Source: Lelliottia sp. JS-SCA-14 (GTDB lineage Bacteria; Pseudomonadota; Gammaproteobacteria; Enterobacterales; Enterobacteriaceae). Taken from it: a stretch of 64,000 bases of DNA. This document shows, piece by piece, positions 40,239-54,508 of the stretch. Location: assembly GCF_035593345.1 (NCBI RefSeq), contig NZ_CP141606.1, forward strand, positions 4,833,842 through 4,897,841, in the 5' to 3' direction. Made by a program: the position numbers and the translations under genes. Within the stretch, counting starts at the first letter, position 1; every line of letters starts with the position of its first letter. Under the pieces are notes generated by a model that worked only from the letters and a program-made list of their open reading frames with translations, was not told the DNA's origin and searched no databases.

Positions 40239-40741
40239 AACCTGTTCTAGCGATCGCCGCCTGGAGCGGCACCGGGAAAACGTCGCTTTTGAAGAAGCTG
40301 ATACCAGCCCTGTGCGCGCAGGGGATCCGTCCTGGGCTGATTAAACATACTCATCACAACATGGATATCGATAAGCCGGGGAAAGACAGCTACGAGCTGC
40401 GCAAAGCCGGTGCGGCACAAACCATGGTCGCCAGCGATCAGCGATGGGCATTGATGACGGAAACACCTGAGGAAGAGGTGCTGAATTTGGATTATCTGGT
40501 GAGTCGAATGGACCATTCTACGCTGGATCTGGTGCTGGTTGAGGGGTTTAAACATGAATCCGTGGCGAAGATTTTGCTTTTCAGAAGCGATGCGGGGCAT
40601 GAGATCGAGGAACTAACTGTGGATCAGCATGTGATTGCGGTCGCCAGCGACGTTTCGTTATCGCTTGAAGTTCCGGTGCTGGATTTGAATGATACTGATG
40701 CGATTGTAGGGTTTATTCGGGGATGGATGGCAGGATGCTGA
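40235..40741 (+). CDS. mobB: MobB, molybdopterin-guanine dinucleotide biosynthesis adapter
   Basis: 168 residues. The Walker A motif [12 protein letters not shown] and [12 protein letters not shown] belong to the MobB GTP-binding family; VEGFKHE is the Walker B-like region. It is dispensable but helps MobA. It converges on the rRNA operon, 33 bases from its terminator. Confidence 0.95.
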   Translation: MKPVLAIAAWSGTGKTSLLKKLIPALCAQGIRPGLIKHTHHNMDIDKPGKDSYELRKAGAAQTMVASDQRWALMTETPEEEVLNLDYLVSRMDHSTLDLVLVEGFKHESVAKILLFRSDAGHEIEELTVDQHVIAVASDVSLSLEVPVLDLNDTDAIVGFIRGWMAGC

Positions 40742-40774
40742 CGCGTTGTCAGCTTTTTATTAACGACAAAAACG

Positions 40775-40801
40775 CAAAAAGGCCATCCTTTCGGATGGCC
40801 T
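40775..40801 (-). terminator. rRNA operon terminator T1
   Basis: On the - strand AGGCCATCC (40801-40793), loop GAAA, GGATGGCCT (40788-40780), then TTTTT. It lies 14 bases after the 5S gene and also faces mobB from the other side, where only a weaker T run follows. Confidence 0.93.
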
Positions 40802-40814
40802 CTTCACTTAATTG

Positions 40815-40934
40815 ATGCCTGGCAGTTCCCTACTCTCACATGGGGAGACCCCACACTACCATCGGCGCTACGGCGTTTCACTTCTGAGTTCGGCATGGGG
40901 TCAGGTGGGACCACCGCGCTAAAGCCGCCAGGCA
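40815..40934 (-). rRNA. rrf: 5S ribosomal RNA
   Basis: 120 bases on the - strand, starting TGCCTGGCGGC and ending CTGCCAGGCAT, nearly identical to E. coli 5S; the terminal helix is fully paired. Last gene of the operon, with no tRNA gene behind it. Confidence 0.98.
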
Positions 40935-41028
40935 AATTCTGTTATCAACCCGCTTTGGCCGGTTGATTAATCTGTTATCAGGCTGAAAATCTAAGTCTCT
41001 GCTTTCGCCAAAACATCTTCGGCGTTGT

Positions 41029-43935
<2,907 letters not shown>

Positions 43936-44067
43936 TCACAACCCGAAGATGTTTCGTAAAACATCTCGTGTTGCGAAAATTTGAGAGACTCGAACACACC
44001 GTCACTCTGTTCTTATTACGGAGAACAGACGCAGCGTGTCGTTTCAATTTTCAGCTTGATCCAGATT

Positions 44068-44078
44068 TTTAAAGAGCA
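44068..44078 (-). promoter_or_regulatory. boxA in the 16S-23S spacer
   Basis: TGCTCTTTAAA on the - strand, the NusB/S10-binding antitermination site expected between 16S and 23S, lying between the tRNA gene and 23S. Confidence 0.75.
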
Positions 44079-44151
44079 AATATCTCAAACATGACTCGGA
44101 AGTCAGTTTTGAGATATTGAGGCAGGTGACTTTCACTCACAAACCAGCAAG

Positions 44152-44227
44152 TGGCGTCCCCTAGGGGATTCGAACCCCTGTTACCGCCGTGAAAGGGCGG
44201 TGTCCTGGGCCTCTAGACGAAGGGGAC
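44152..44227 (-). tRNA. gltT: tRNA-Glu (anticodon TTC)
   Basis: 76 bases on the - strand from GTCCCCTTCG to the encoded CCA end. The anticodon loop is CTTTCAC with TTC complementary to 44191-44193. It is the only tRNA in the 16S-23S spacer, as in E. coli rrnB, rrnC, rrnE and rrnG. The letter of the gene symbol is arbitrary, since the operon's identity is mixed. Confidence 0.97.
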
Positions 44228-44311
44228 GTGTAGTCTCAATCGCAAGACGCCTTGCTATTTACTTTTCATCAGACAATCTGTGTGAGCACTACAAAGGCAG
44301 GTTCTTTCAGG

Positions 44312-45851
<1,540 letters not shown>

Positions 45852-45983
45852 AAGTTTGATGCTCGTGAATTAAACTTCGTAATGAATTACGTATGTTCAC
45901 TCAGAGACTTTGGTATTCATTTAGCGTCTTTCGACGTTAGAATCCATGTCACTTTGAGTGCCCACACAGATTGTCTGATAAAT

Positions 45984-45995
45984 TGTTAAAGAGCA
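45984..45995 (-). promoter_or_regulatory. boxA in the rRNA leader
   Basis: TGCTCTTTAACA on the - strand, identical to the enterobacterial rrn boxA, about 130 bases before 16S. It recruits Nus factors so that transcription resists Rho. Confidence 0.9.
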
Positions 45996-46033
45996 GTGCA
46001 ACGCGGCTTTCGCTCACCGTTGCGAGGTCCCGT

Positions 46034-46061
46034 ATAATACGTTTTCCTCATTCAGAGTCAA
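46034..46061 (-). promoter_or_regulatory. rRNA operon promoter P2
   Basis: -35 TTGACT (46061-46056) and -10 TATTAT (46039-46034), spacer 16, same as E. coli rrnB P2. The weaker, constitutive rrn promoter. Confidence 0.9.
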
Positions 46062-46154
46062 GCGTTTAATTTCGCTTTTCTCTGTCGGCGTTCATCGCTG
46101 AACCTCTGCTGCTACGGCGGCTTGCGTGCCGTTGTTCCGTGTCAGTGGAGGCGC

Positions 46155-46182
46155 ATTATAGGGAGTTATTCTGAGGTGACAA
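46155..46182 (-). promoter_or_regulatory. rRNA operon promoter P1
   Basis: -35 TTGTCA (46182-46177) and -10 TATAAT (46160-46155), spacer 16, followed by the GC-rich GCGCC discriminator typical of stringent, growth-rate-controlled rrn P1. An A/T-rich UP-element-like stretch lies directly upstream (about 46183-46220). Fis sites would be further up, towards yieP. Confidence 0.93.
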
Positions 46183-46331
46183 GAGGAAATGTAAAAAAAC
46201 TTTCTAACCGTGTTTTTTTTCACCAATACGCCCGCGAATGAGCCATTAATTGCTCTATTTGCTGTTCCTGCAGCCACAATCACACTCCAGATGGCATACT
46301 AAATAGCATGAACCATTAAGGAATAAGAGCG

Positions 46332-47039
46332 ATGCCCTTAAGCGCGCAACAGCTGGCAGCCCAAAAAAACCTCTCTTATGTGCTGGCAGAAAAACTGGCT
46401 CAGCGGATTCTGGCAGGAAAATACACGCCAGGAAGTATTCTCCCAGGCGAAATGGAGCTGGGTGAGCAGTTTGGCGTGAGCCGTACCGCCGTTCGTGAAG
46501 CAGTAAAAACCTTAACCGCGAAAGGAATGGTGCTCCCGCGCCCGCGCATCGGGACACGCGTGATGCCTCAGAGCAACTGGAACTTCCTCGATCAGGAACT
46601 GCTCTCCTGGTGGATGACCGAAGAGAACTTTCAGCAGGTCGTTGAACACTTCCTTATTATGCGTAGCAGCCTGGAGCCGCAAGCCTGCCTCCTCGCCGCC
46701 ATGCAAGGCAGCGCCGAACAGAAAGCCCAGCTCAACACGTTGATGGACGAAATGACCTTCCTGAAGCAGCATTTCAACCGCCAGCGCTGGATTGAAGTGG
46801 ATATGTCCTGGCATGAACAAATCTACGCGATGAGCGGAAACCCCTTCCTGACCTCCTTTGCCTCCCTGTTCCATTCGGTGTACCACACCTACTTTGCTTC
46901 TATTACTCAGAATGACGTGGTGAAGCTGGATCAGCACCAGGCTATTGTCGATGCCATTCAGGACAGCGACGGACAACGGGCGTTACTCGCCTGCCAGATT
47001 TTATTAGCGACACCACACCAACAACCGGACAATCAATGA
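46332..47039 (+). CDS. yieP: YieP, GntR/FadR-family transcription regulator
   Basis: 235 residues with TTAAGGA ahead of the ATG. An N-terminal winged helix ([24 protein letters not shown]) is followed by a FadR-type all-helical ligand domain (FCD) containing [14 protein letters not shown] and [14 protein letters not shown]. In E. coli it is a little-known regulator. It overlaps hsrA by four bases, which suggests that it controls this transporter. Confidence 0.94.
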   Translation: MPLSAQQLAAQKNLSYVLAEKLAQRILAGKYTPGSILPGEMELGEQFGVSRTAVREAVKTLTAKGMVLPRPRIGTRVMPQSNWNFLDQELLSWWMTEENFQQVVEHFLIMRSSLEPQACLLAAMQGSAEQKAQLNTLMDEMTFLKQHFNRQRWIEVDMSWHEQIYAMSGNPFLTSFASLFHSVYHTYFASITQNDVVKLDQHQAIVDAIQDSDGQRALLACQILLATPHQQPDNQ

Positions 47040-48463
47040 TTGAGAAAAAAGCACGCAGCATGGCGGGATTGCCATGGATTGCGGCAATGGCTTTCTTTAT
47101 GCAGGCGCTGGATGCCACCATTCTTAACACGGCCCTCCCGGCCATCGCCGAAAGCCTCAACCGTTCTCCACTGGCGATGCAATCCGCCATCATCAGCTAT
47201 ACGCTGACCGTCGCGATGCTGATCCCGGTCAGCGGCTGGCTGGCGGACCGCTTCGGCACGCGGCGGGTTTTCATGCTCGCTGTGACGCTGTTTACCCTCG
47301 GCTCGCTGGCCTGTGCGCTTTCGACCTCCTTATCCGAGCTGGTTGTCTTCCGCATTCTGCAGGGCATTGGTGGCGCGATGATGATGCCGGTCGCACGCCT
47401 GGCGTTACTCCGCGCTTATCCGCGCAGCGAACTGCTGCCGGTGCTGAACTTCGTCACCATGCCCGGGCTGGTTGGCCCGATCCTCGGCCCGGTTCTCGGC
47501 GGCGTACTGGTGACCTGGGCGAGCTGGCACTGGATATTCCTGATTAACATTCCGATTGGCGTGGCCGGTCTTTGCTACGCCCGCAAATACATGCCGAACT
47601 TCACCACGCCGAAGCGCAGCTTCGATATGGGAGGATTTTTCCTGTTCGGTCTGAGCCTGGTCCTGTTCTCGACTGGCATGGAGTTATTCGGCGAGAAAAT
47701 CGTTGCCACCTGGATCGCCCTTTCCATCATCCTGAGCGGCATCCTGCTTTTCCTTCTTTATATACGTCACGCGCGCCGTCATCCGACGCCTCTCATTTCA
47801 TTGCTGCTGTTCAAAACCCGAACCTTCTCGGTGGGCATTGCCGGAAACATCGCCTCGCGCCTGGGAACAGGCTGCGTGCCGTTTCTGATGCCGCTGATGT
47901 TGCAGGTCGGGTTTGGTTATCCGGCGCTGATTGCCGGATGCATGATGGCGCCGACCGCCGTCGGCTCTATTCTGGCGAAATCCATGGTGACGCAGATCCT
48001 GCGCAGACTGGGCTATCGTAAAACCCTGGTGGGCGTCACCGTCTTCATCGGCCTGATGATTGCGCAGTTTTCGCTCCAGTCCGCCGCCTTCCCGGCGTGG
48101 ATGCTGTTACTCCCGCTCTTTATCTTAGGGATGGCGATGTCGATCCAGTTCACCTCGATGAATACCATCAGCCTCGCCGATCTCACGGATGAAAACGCCA
48201 GCGGCGGCAACAGCGTGCTGGCTGTCACGCAGCAGCTGTCGATAAGTCTTGGGGTTGCAGTGAGCGCAGCGGTGCTGCGCGTCTATGAAGGGATGGAAGG
48301 GACGAACACGGTGGAGCAGTTCCACTACACCTTTATAACGATGGGCGTCCTGACGGTGGTCTCGGCGCTGGTGTTTATGCTGCTCAAGCCCAAAGACGGT
48401 CGCAATCTGATTAAAGATCGCCACCCGCCGAAACAGAACCGCGTTCCATCAGAACAGGAGTAA
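47036..48463 (+). CDS. hsrA: HsrA (YieO), DHA2-family multidrug-type transporter
   Basis: 475 residues with about 14 hydrophobic helices. MFS motif A lies in [13 protein letters not shown] and motif C-like glycine/proline helices in [15 protein letters not shown]. Drug:H+ antiporter 2 family; the substrate is unknown. Its last 53 bases overlap the end of the converging rbsR gene. Confidence 0.94.
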   Translation: MIEKKARSMAGLPWIAAMAFFMQALDATILNTALPAIAESLNRSPLAMQSAIISYTLTVAMLIPVSGWLADRFGTRRVFMLAVTLFTLGSLACALSTSLSELVVFRILQGIGGAMMMPVARLALLRAYPRSELLPVLNFVTMPGLVGPILGPVLGGVLVTWASWHWIFLINIPIGVAGLCYARKYMPNFTTPKRSFDMGGFFLFGLSLVLFSTGMELFGEKIVATWIALSIILSGILLFLLYIRHARRHPTPLISLLLFKTRTFSVGIAGNIASRLGTGCVPFLMPLMLQVGFGYPALIAGCMMAPTAVGSILAKSMVTQILRRLGYRKTLVGVTVFIGLMIAQFSLQSAAFPAWMLLLPLFILGMAMSIQFTSMNTISLADLTDENASGGNSVLAVTQQLSISLGVAVSAAVLRVYEGMEGTNTVEQFHYTFITMGVLTVVSALVFMLLKPKDGRNLIKDRHPPKQNRVPSEQE

Positions 48464-49421
48464 GCTGCAGCCGCTGCTGCTGAAGGGCGGGCTGCGCCAT
48501 CCGATGAATCAACACGTCGATCGCCAGCTCGCCCAGCTCATCTTTCGGCTGATGAATCGTGGTCAGCGGCGGCGTCATATACTGAGCCAGTTCGATATCA
48601 TCGTACCCAATCACCGCCATATCCTGAGGGACGCATAATCCAGCCTGATACAGCGCCTGATACGCGCCAAAAGCCATCGCATCGTTGCCGATAAAGACCG
48701 CCTGCGGTCGCACGTCCTGCGCCAGCAGTTTTTGCATCGCTTCAAAACCACCGTTAAATTCAAAATCACCGGTAATGCGATACCCGTCCGGAACCGGCAG
48801 GCCCGCGCGATCCATGGCCGCAAGATACCCTTCCAGACGCAAACGCGCCGGGGTTTTATCCAGCGGTCCGGTAATGCAGGCGATGCGGGTGTAGCCTTTG
48901 TCGATCAGGTGTTGCGTCGCCATATCCCCGCCGAGCAGGGAGTTATCCTGAATCAGATCGCTGGTCCCGTCGAAGGGTGCCCAGTCCATCATCACCGTCG
49001 GAACCGACGGATAGCGCTGCATAATTTCTTTCGAGGGCTGGTGCGTTTCGGTACAGAGCAGCAGCAATCCGTCGACGCGCTTTTGCATCAACGTTTCCAG
49101 ATTACGGTTCATGCGCTGTTCGTCACCTTCGGTGTTACACAGCACCAGGCTGTAACCGCGTTCGAAACAGCTGCGTTCAACGCCGCGCACCAGCTCAGAA
49201 TAGAACGGGTTGGTACTGGCAGTGATCAGCATGCCGATGGTGTGGGTCTGATTAAGCTTGAGACTGCGCGCGAGCGCCGAAGGAGCGTAGTTGAGGTCTT
49301 TGACGGCAGCTTCGACTTTTTCCCGTATCGCCTCGCTGACGAAGCGATCCTTATTGATGACGTGGGAAACCGTCGAGGTAGAAACGCCCGCCATGCGGGC
49401 GACATCTTTCATTGTGGCCAA
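48411..49421 (-). CDS. rbsR: RbsR, LacI-family repressor of the ribose operon
   Basis: 336 residues, about six longer than E. coli at the C-terminus, an extension that lies inside the hsrA coding end. The HTH ([21 protein letters not shown]) and ribose-binding periplasmic-protein fold are complete, with [15 protein letters not shown] and IGYDDIELA. Ribose releases it from its operators near 54298-54390. It follows rbsK by three bases. Confidence 0.97.
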   Translation of the reverse strand: MATMKDVARMAGVSTSTVSHVINKDRFVSEAIREKVEAAVKDLNYAPSALARSLKLNQTHTIGMLITASTNPFYSELVRGVERSCFERGYSLVLCNTEGDEQRMNRNLETLMQKRVDGLLLLCTETHQPSKEIMQRYPSVPTVMMDWAPFDGTSDLIQDNSLLGGDMATQHLIDKGYTRIACITGPLDKTPARLRLEGYLAAMDRAGLPVPDGYRITGDFEFNGGFEAMQKLLAQDVRPQAVFIGNDAMAFGAYQALYQAGLCVPQDMAVIGYDDIELAQYMTPPLTTIHQPKDELGELAIDVLIHRMAQPALQQQRLQLTPVLMERGSVSAGGDL

Positions 49422-49424
49422 GCG

Positions 49425-50354
49425 TTACCCCTGCTGACTCAAAAATTCATCAATCTCTTTGCGCCATGGAACCGAAGGCTGTGCCCCTTTGCGCGTCACC
49501 GCAATTGCCGCAGCGGCATGCGCAAAGCGAATGGCGTTGTCGAGCGACCCACCTTCCAGCAGCGCCGTGACCAGCGCACCGTTAAAGGTGTCTCCCGCGG
49601 CGATGGTATCAATGGCCTTAACGTTAAAACCGGGAACGCGACGACCTTCGCCGTTAACGCTCGCCCATACGCCGCGACTGCCCAGCGTAATGATGACCGT
49701 GCCGATACCTTTATCGTGCAGCGCCTGAGCGGCACGCGCCGCGTCGTCATCATTTTCCACGCGAATGCCCGTCAGCTTTTCAGCTTCCGTTTCGTTCGGG
49801 GTGATGATGTCCACCAGCGCCAGCAACTCGTCTGATAATAGACGCGCTGGAGCAGGGTTAAGTACGACAGTGGTATGATTTTCATGTGCAATTTTCGCGG
49901 CCGCCAGCACGCTTTCCACCGGCGACTCGAGCTGCATTAGCAGCGCTTCGGCGTTGGCAATCAGCCCACGCTGTTCTTCTACACGCTCAATATTCAGCGC
50001 CGCATTGGCTCCCGCATGAATACCGATAACATTCTCACCTTCCGCGTTGACGAAGATCAGCGCCACGCCGGTTGATTCGCCCGCCACCACGCTGACCGGC
50101 GCAATATCAATATTGTCGCTCTCCAGCTGCTTACGCACGCGCTCGCCGGTGTCGTCATCACCCGTACAGGCGATAAAGGCAATGTGCGCCCCGCTGCGTC
50201 CGGCAGCCACCGCCTGGTTGGCGCCTTTGCCACCGAAAGCCACCTGATACTGGTTGCCGGTGACGGTTTCGCCAGGGGTCGGGAAAGTGTCAAGGTTAAG
50301 AATGTGATCGGCATTGATACTGCCAAGGACGACGAGATTGACTGCGGTTTTCAT
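49425..50354 (-). CDS. rbsK: RbsK, ribokinase
   Basis: 309 residues, E. coli length. GGKGANQAVAAGR near the N-terminus binds ribose and DTIAAGDTFNGAL carries the catalytic aspartate and anion hole. It phosphorylates ribose to ribose-5-phosphate in the cytoplasm. Confidence 0.98.
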   Translation of the reverse strand: MKTAVNLVVLGSINADHILNLDTFPTPGETVTGNQYQVAFGGKGANQAVAAGRSGAHIAFIACTGDDDTGERVRKQLESDNIDIAPVSVVAGESTGVALIFVNAEGENVIGIHAGANAALNIERVEEQRGLIANAEALLMQLESPVESVLAAAKIAHENHTTVVLNPAPARLLSDELLALVDIITPNETEAEKLTGIRVENDDDAARAAQALHDKGIGTVIITLGSRGVWASVNGEGRRVPGFNVKAIDTIAAGDTFNGALVTALLEGGSLDNAIRFAHAAAAIAVTRKGAQPSVPWRKEIDEFLSQQG

Positions 50355-50377
50355 GATTGAGGTGTCCAGTAAAGGAA

Positions 50378-50399
50378 GCCACCGGTTTTACCCGGTGGC
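50378..50399 (-). other. hairpin in the rbsB-rbsK gap (3' end of rbsB)
   Basis: GCCACCGG and CCGGTGGC arms (50399-50392 and 50385-50378 on the - strand) around a six-base loop, with no T run behind. It probably protects the 3' end of rbsB mRNA, giving more binding protein than kinase. In E. coli the rbsB 3' region is reported to yield an sRNA (RbsZ); whether this is so here cannot be seen. Confidence 0.5.
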
Positions 50400-50462
50400 G
50401 TATGCCACACTTTTCTTTATTTTTAGTCCCTCAGGCCGCCAGATGACCGCCTGAATCGCCTA

Positions 50463-51353
50463 TTACTGCTTAACGACCAGCTTCAGGTCAACCGGATATT
50501 TCGCCTGGACTTTCTCGCCCTTCAGCACTTTATCCGCAGTCTGAACGCCCGTCGCGCCGATCTGCTCTGGCAACTGAGCGATAGTCGCCGCCAGTTTGCC
50601 ATCATTTACCGCTTTCTCACCGTCTGGCGTACCGTCAAAACCGACCACCATCACATCAGATTTACCGGCAGTCTGCAGAGCGCGCAGCGCACCCAGAGCC
50701 ATTTCGTCGTTCTGTGCGAACACAGCCTGCACTTCCGGATGCGCGGTCAGCAGGTTCTGCATCACGTTCAGGCCTTTAGTACGGTCGAAGTCAGCGGGCT
50801 GGCTGGCCAGAACGTTAAATTTGTGCGCTGCAACAGCCTGCTGGAAACCTTCGCCACGCTCACGCGCCGCAGAAGTCCCTGCGATACCCTGCAGTTCGAT
50901 AACTTTGGCGCCTTCACCGGCTTTCTTAGCGATATAGTCACCGGCGATTTTGCCGCCCAGTACGTTGTCAGACGCGATGTGGCTGACCACTTCACCTTTG
51001 GTCGCTACGCGGTCCAGAGTAATGACCGGGATTTTCGCCTGGTTGGCCATCTTCACGGCGTTACCCACCGCATCAGAATCGGTTGGGTTGATCAGCAGGA
51101 TTTTGGTGCCACGAACGGTTAAGTCCTGAACGTTGGCCAGCTCTTTCGCCGGGTTGTTCTGAGAATCCAGAACCACCAGGTTGTAACCCAGTTTGTCGGC
51201 TTCTTTCTGTGCGCCATCCTTCAGGGAGACGAAGAACGGGTTGTTCAGCGTTGAGATGACCAGCGCGATGGTGTCTTTCGCCATGGCGTTCGCACTCACG
51301 GTAGCGCTCAGCGCCACAGCAGAAACCAGGGTAGCCAGTTTTTTCATGTTCAT
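50463..51353 (-). CDS. rbsB: RbsB, periplasmic ribose-binding protein
   Basis: 296 residues from the ATG at 51353; an ATG two codons earlier is possible. Signal peptide [25 protein letters not shown]; mature protein starts KDTIALVIS. The type I binding-protein fold closes on ribose (residues in [26 protein letters not shown] and QNDEMALGA). It serves both RbsAC transport and Trg chemotaxis. Confidence 0.98.
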   Translation of the reverse strand: MNMKKLATLVSAVALSATVSANAMAKDTIALVISTLNNPFFVSLKDGAQKEADKLGYNLVVLDSQNNPAKELANVQDLTVRGTKILLINPTDSDAVGNAVKMANQAKIPVITLDRVATKGEVVSHIASDNVLGGKIAGDYIAKKAGEGAKVIELQGIAGTSAARERGEGFQQAVAAHKFNVLASQPADFDRTKGLNVMQNLLTAHPEVQAVFAQNDEMALGALRALQTAGKSDVMVVGFDGTPDGEKAVNDGKLAATIAQLPEQIGATGVQTADKVLKGEKVQAKYPVDLKLVVKQ

Positions 51354-51380
51354 ATTCAAGATGTCCTGTAGTGTCGTCAG

Positions 51381-52346
51381 TTACTGTTTTTTGTTGTCTA
51401 CCAGAACCGCCAGCAAAATCACCACTGCTTTAACGATCATCTGGTAATAGGAAGAAACACCTAATAAATTCAAACCATTATTCAGGAAGCCAAGGATAAG
51501 TGCGCCGATCAATGTCCCAACAATGCGACCTTTACCGCCCGCGAGGCTGGTACCACCCAGAACCACCGCAGCAATCGCATCCAGCTCATATCCCGTCCCC
51601 GCCGTCGGCTGCGCAGAAGAGAGACGCGCCACTTCGATGATACCCGCCAGCGACGCCAGCAGACCGCACAGGGAATAGACGATGATTTTGACTTTATTGA
51701 CGCTGATGCCGGAAAGACGCGTCGCCGCTTCGTTACCGCCCAGGGCATAGATATAACGGCCCAGACGCGTGTGGTGCAGCATGTACCACGCCGCCAGGAA
51801 GACGATCCCCATAATCCACACCGGCGTCGGAATCCCCAGCGGACGACCGATACCAAACCAACCAAACAGATCGGCGTTGTCGGTAAAGCCGGTATTGACG
51901 GGGCTGCCGTTGGTGTAAACCATCGTCACGCCGCGCAGCAGCAGCATCATCACCAGCGTGGCGATGAACGCCTGCACGCGGCCTTTTGCCACAATCATCC
52001 CGGTAACAGCACCGACAGCCGCACCTAACGCCAGCGCAGCCGCAATCGCCACCAGCGCGTTGACCTCAATCCCTACAATCGAGGCCGCTACTGCGCCGGT
52101 GAGCGCCAGCAAAGAACCGACGGACAGGTCGATTCCCGACGTCAAAATCACCAGCGTCATGCCCACGGCCATAATGGCGTTGACGGACGTCTGCTGGAGA
52201 ATGTTGAACAGGTTATTAACGGTAAAAAAGTTCGGGCTCATGGTCGACACAATCGCGATCAACACCAGCAGGGCGATCAGCGATTTTTGTTCCAACAGCC
52301 ATGCTTTAGTGAAATAGCGGCGACCAGCAACAGCCTGGGTAGTCAT
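51381..52346 (-). CDS. rbsC: RbsC, ribose ABC transporter permease
   Basis: 321 residues, eight to ten hydrophobic helices. The permease signature for coupling to RbsA is in GGNEAATRLSGISVNKVKI; VVLGGTSLAGGKGRIVGTLIGALI is the family's conserved C-terminal block. Follows rbsA by four bases. Confidence 0.97.
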   Translation of the reverse strand: MTTQAVAGRRYFTKAWLLEQKSLIALLVLIAIVSTMSPNFFTVNNLFNILQQTSVNAIMAVGMTLVILTSGIDLSVGSLLALTGAVAASIVGIEVNALVAIAAALALGAAVGAVTGMIVAKGRVQAFIATLVMMLLLRGVTMVYTNGSPVNTGFTDNADLFGWFGIGRPLGIPTPVWIMGIVFLAAWYMLHHTRLGRYIYALGGNEAATRLSGISVNKVKIIVYSLCGLLASLAGIIEVARLSSAQPTAGTGYELDAIAAVVLGGTSLAGGKGRIVGTLIGALILGFLNNGLNLLGVSSYYQMIVKAVVILLAVLVDNKKQ

Positions 52347-52350
52347 CTTC

Positions 52351-53856
52351 TTACTCCTGATTCACGCGATTAAGCTTGCCCACAGCGGCAGCCATCAGAA
52401 CTTCCTGGGTGGCCTGCTCGCGAGTGAATTCACCGCCGAGATGCCCTTCATGCATAACCATAATGCGATCGCTCATGCCTAATACTTCTGGCATCTCGGA
52501 AGAGACCAGAATGATGCTCAGACCGTCAGCCTTGAACTGGTTAATCAGCTGATAAATCTCTTTCTTGGCGCCGACGTCAACGCCACGGGTCGGCTCGTCG
52601 AGGATCAGCACTTTCGGACGCGTCATCAGGCCGCGGGCAATCGCCACTTTCTGCTGATTCCCGCCGGAGAGCAGGCCGATCGCCTGTTCCATCGATGGCG
52701 TTTTGACGTTGAACAGGCGGATAAAATCGCTGACTGCCTGCTGTTCGTCTTTATGTTTCAGGCTGCCGCCGCTGCGGCTGAAGTAGCGCAGCGCCGTCAG
52801 GGACATATTCTCTTTTACCGACATGCCCAGCACTAAGCCGTCGCGCTTACGGTCTTCGGAGATATAGACGATGCCGTTCGCCAGCCCATCCTGCGGTGAG
52901 CGAGTGACCACTTCGTGACCATCGAGGGTAACGTAACCGCTGGTGCGCGGCAGCGCGCCGTACAGGACTTTCATCAGCTCGGTACGACCGGCGCCCATCA
53001 ATCCTGCCACGCCGAGGATTTCTCCCTGACGCAGAGTAAAGGAGACATCGTTCACGCCCGGCCCGCAAAGGTTGTCGACTTTAAGGCGAACCGCGCCCGG
53101 CGTTTTGTCGAGGCGTGGATACTGCTCTTCGAGCTTACGCCCCACCATCATCTCGATCAGCGTATCTTCAGTCAGTGAGGAGACTTCGCGCTCGGCGATG
53201 AACTGCCCGTCGCGGAACACCGTGACGTCATCGCAAATCTCGAAGATCTCTTTCATGCGGTGGGAAATATAGACGATCCCGCGCCCCTGAGATTTCAGCT
53301 CACGGATCACGCGGAACAGGGATTCGGTTTCGGTATCGGTCAGAGCGTCGGTCGGTTCATCCATGACGATGACTTTTGACTCGAAGCTCAGCACCTTGGC
53401 GATTTCGACCATCTGCTGATCGCCGATAGACAGGTCGCCCACCAGACGGTCACTTTTGAAGCGCAGGTTCAGCTTCGCCAGCAGAATGTCGGCCTCGGCG
53501 TACATCTTTTTCCAGTCGATTTTGCCGAAGCGGTTAACGAACTCGCGGCCCAGGAAGATGTTTTCCGCAATGGTGAGCTGCGGGATCAGGTTCAGTTCCT
53601 GATGGATGATGCCGATCCCGGCTTCCTGAGAGGATTTAGGTCCGTTGAAAGTGGTCTCTTTCCCCAGCCACAGCAGCGAACCGGCGTCACGGGCATAGAT
53701 GCCGGTGAGCACTTTCATCATCGTGGATTTGCCCGCGCCGTTTTCACCCACCAGCGCCATAACGCGCCCGGAGTAAACGTTTAACGCCGCGCCGGAGAGG
53801 GCTTTTACGCCCGGGAACGATTTATCGATCCCTTTAAGTTGCAATAATGCGTCCAT
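52351..53856 (-). CDS. rbsA: RbsA, ribose ABC transporter ATPase
   Basis: 501 residues from the ATG at 53856 ([16 protein letters not shown]). Two ABC domains: the first with Walker [10 protein letters not shown], signature LSIGDQQ and [11 protein letters not shown]; the second with the degenerate P-loop GLMGAGRTE and signature LSGGNQQ, as usual in carbohydrate importers of this class. Follows rbsD by seven bases. Confidence 0.98.
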   Translation of the reverse strand: MDALLQLKGIDKSFPGVKALSGAALNVYSGRVMALVGENGAGKSTMMKVLTGIYARDAGSLLWLGKETTFNGPKSSQEAGIGIIHQELNLIPQLTIAENIFLGREFVNRFGKIDWKKMYAEADILLAKLNLRFKSDRLVGDLSIGDQQMVEIAKVLSFESKVIVMDEPTDALTDTETESLFRVIRELKSQGRGIVYISHRMKEIFEICDDVTVFRDGQFIAEREVSSLTEDTLIEMMVGRKLEEQYPRLDKTPGAVRLKVDNLCGPGVNDVSFTLRQGEILGVAGLMGAGRTELMKVLYGALPRTSGYVTLDGHEVVTRSPQDGLANGIVYISEDRKRDGLVLGMSVKENMSLTALRYFSRSGGSLKHKDEQQAVSDFIRLFNVKTPSMEQAIGLLSGGNQQKVAIARGLMTRPKVLILDEPTRGVDVGAKKEIYQLINQFKADGLSIILVSSEMPEVLGMSDRIMVMHEGHLGGEFTREQATQEVLMAAAVGKLNRVNQE

Positions 53857-53863
53857 GATGGCC

Positions 53864-54283
53864 TCAGAAGGTGACGCCAGCACAGAGAATGATATTCGCA
53901 TACGGGGAACACTCCCCGCTGCGAATCACCGCCTGACTGTCTGCGGTTTGTTGTTTGAATTGTTCGTGCGTTGTGTAACGAATTTCTATGGTGTTTCCCT
54001 GGTGTTGTTGCAGTTGCTCAATGTGGCTGAGCAACGTTTCGTGGAGTTGCGGATTATGTTGTTTGATCTCCGTCGCGAGAATGGCCGCCTCAACCTGCAT
54101 CTCCGCCGTCACCACGCCCAGTACCTGCATAAACGAGGGCACGCCCTGCGTTAACGCCATATCAATACGGGTTGTGCTGCGCGGAACCGGTAAGCCTGCA
54201 TCGCAAACCACCAGCGTATCGGTATGCCCAAGACGGGAAATAACCGATGAGATTTCAGAGTTGAGAACCGTACCTTTCTTCAT
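53864..54283 (-). CDS. rbsD: RbsD, D-ribose pyranase
   Basis: 139 residues, E. coli length. It interconverts ribopyranose and ribofuranose so that RbsK can use the imported sugar. Catalytic histidine in ISRLGHTDT near residue 20; [13 protein letters not shown] and the closing [11 protein letters not shown] are conserved. First gene of rbsDACBK-rbsR. Confidence 0.97.
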   Translation of the reverse strand: MKKGTVLNSEISSVISRLGHTDTLVVCDAGLPVPRSTTRIDMALTQGVPSFMQVLGVVTAEMQVEAAILATEIKQHNPQLHETLLSHIEQLQQHQGNTIEIRYTTHEQFKQQTADSQAVIRSGECSPYANIILCAGVTF

Positions 54284-54297
54284 TTTTTTGCTCCACT

Positions 54298-54313
54298 AGC
54301 GAAACGTTTCGCT
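54298..54313. promoter_or_regulatory. RbsR operator 1 at the rbs promoter
   Basis: AGCGAAACGTTTCGCT, a perfect 16-bp palindrome of LacI-family type with a central CG, ending just before the rbsD ribosome site region. Matches the known E. coli RbsR operator core. Confidence 0.9.
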
Positions 54314-54378
54314 GAAATAAGTTTAATCTCAACGGTGTTCAGAAAACCATCATGACGTAACAGAATTGTGATCAACGT

Positions 54379-54390
54379 CGAAACGTTTCG
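54379..54390. promoter_or_regulatory. RbsR operator 2 upstream of the rbs promoter
   Basis: CGAAACGTTTCG, a perfect 12-bp palindrome identical in core to operator 1 and centred 79 bases away. Two operators could be bridged by an RbsR loop. A CRP-like half-site (TGTGA) lies directly beside it at about 54367-54371. Confidence 0.8.
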
Positions 54391-54417
54391 CTAAGTGAAA
54401 TGGGGAGCAAAAGAATT

Positions 54418-54485
54418 GCCCGGCGGCACTACGCTTGCGCGGGCCTACGGGTAAAGTAGGCCGGGTAAGCGAAGCGCCACCCGGC
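54418..54485. repeat. pair of REP elements (BIME-like) after kup
   Basis: Two oppositely oriented REP units, 54418-54448 (ending GCGGGCCTAC) and 54456-54485 (starting GTAGGCCGGGTAAGCG), separated by seven bases. They fill the gap between the rbs promoter region and the kup stop, and may bind IHF or gyrase and protect the kup mRNA end. Confidence 0.85.
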
Positions 54486-54508
54486 ATTTTTGGAAGGTAT
54501 TGCGGATG

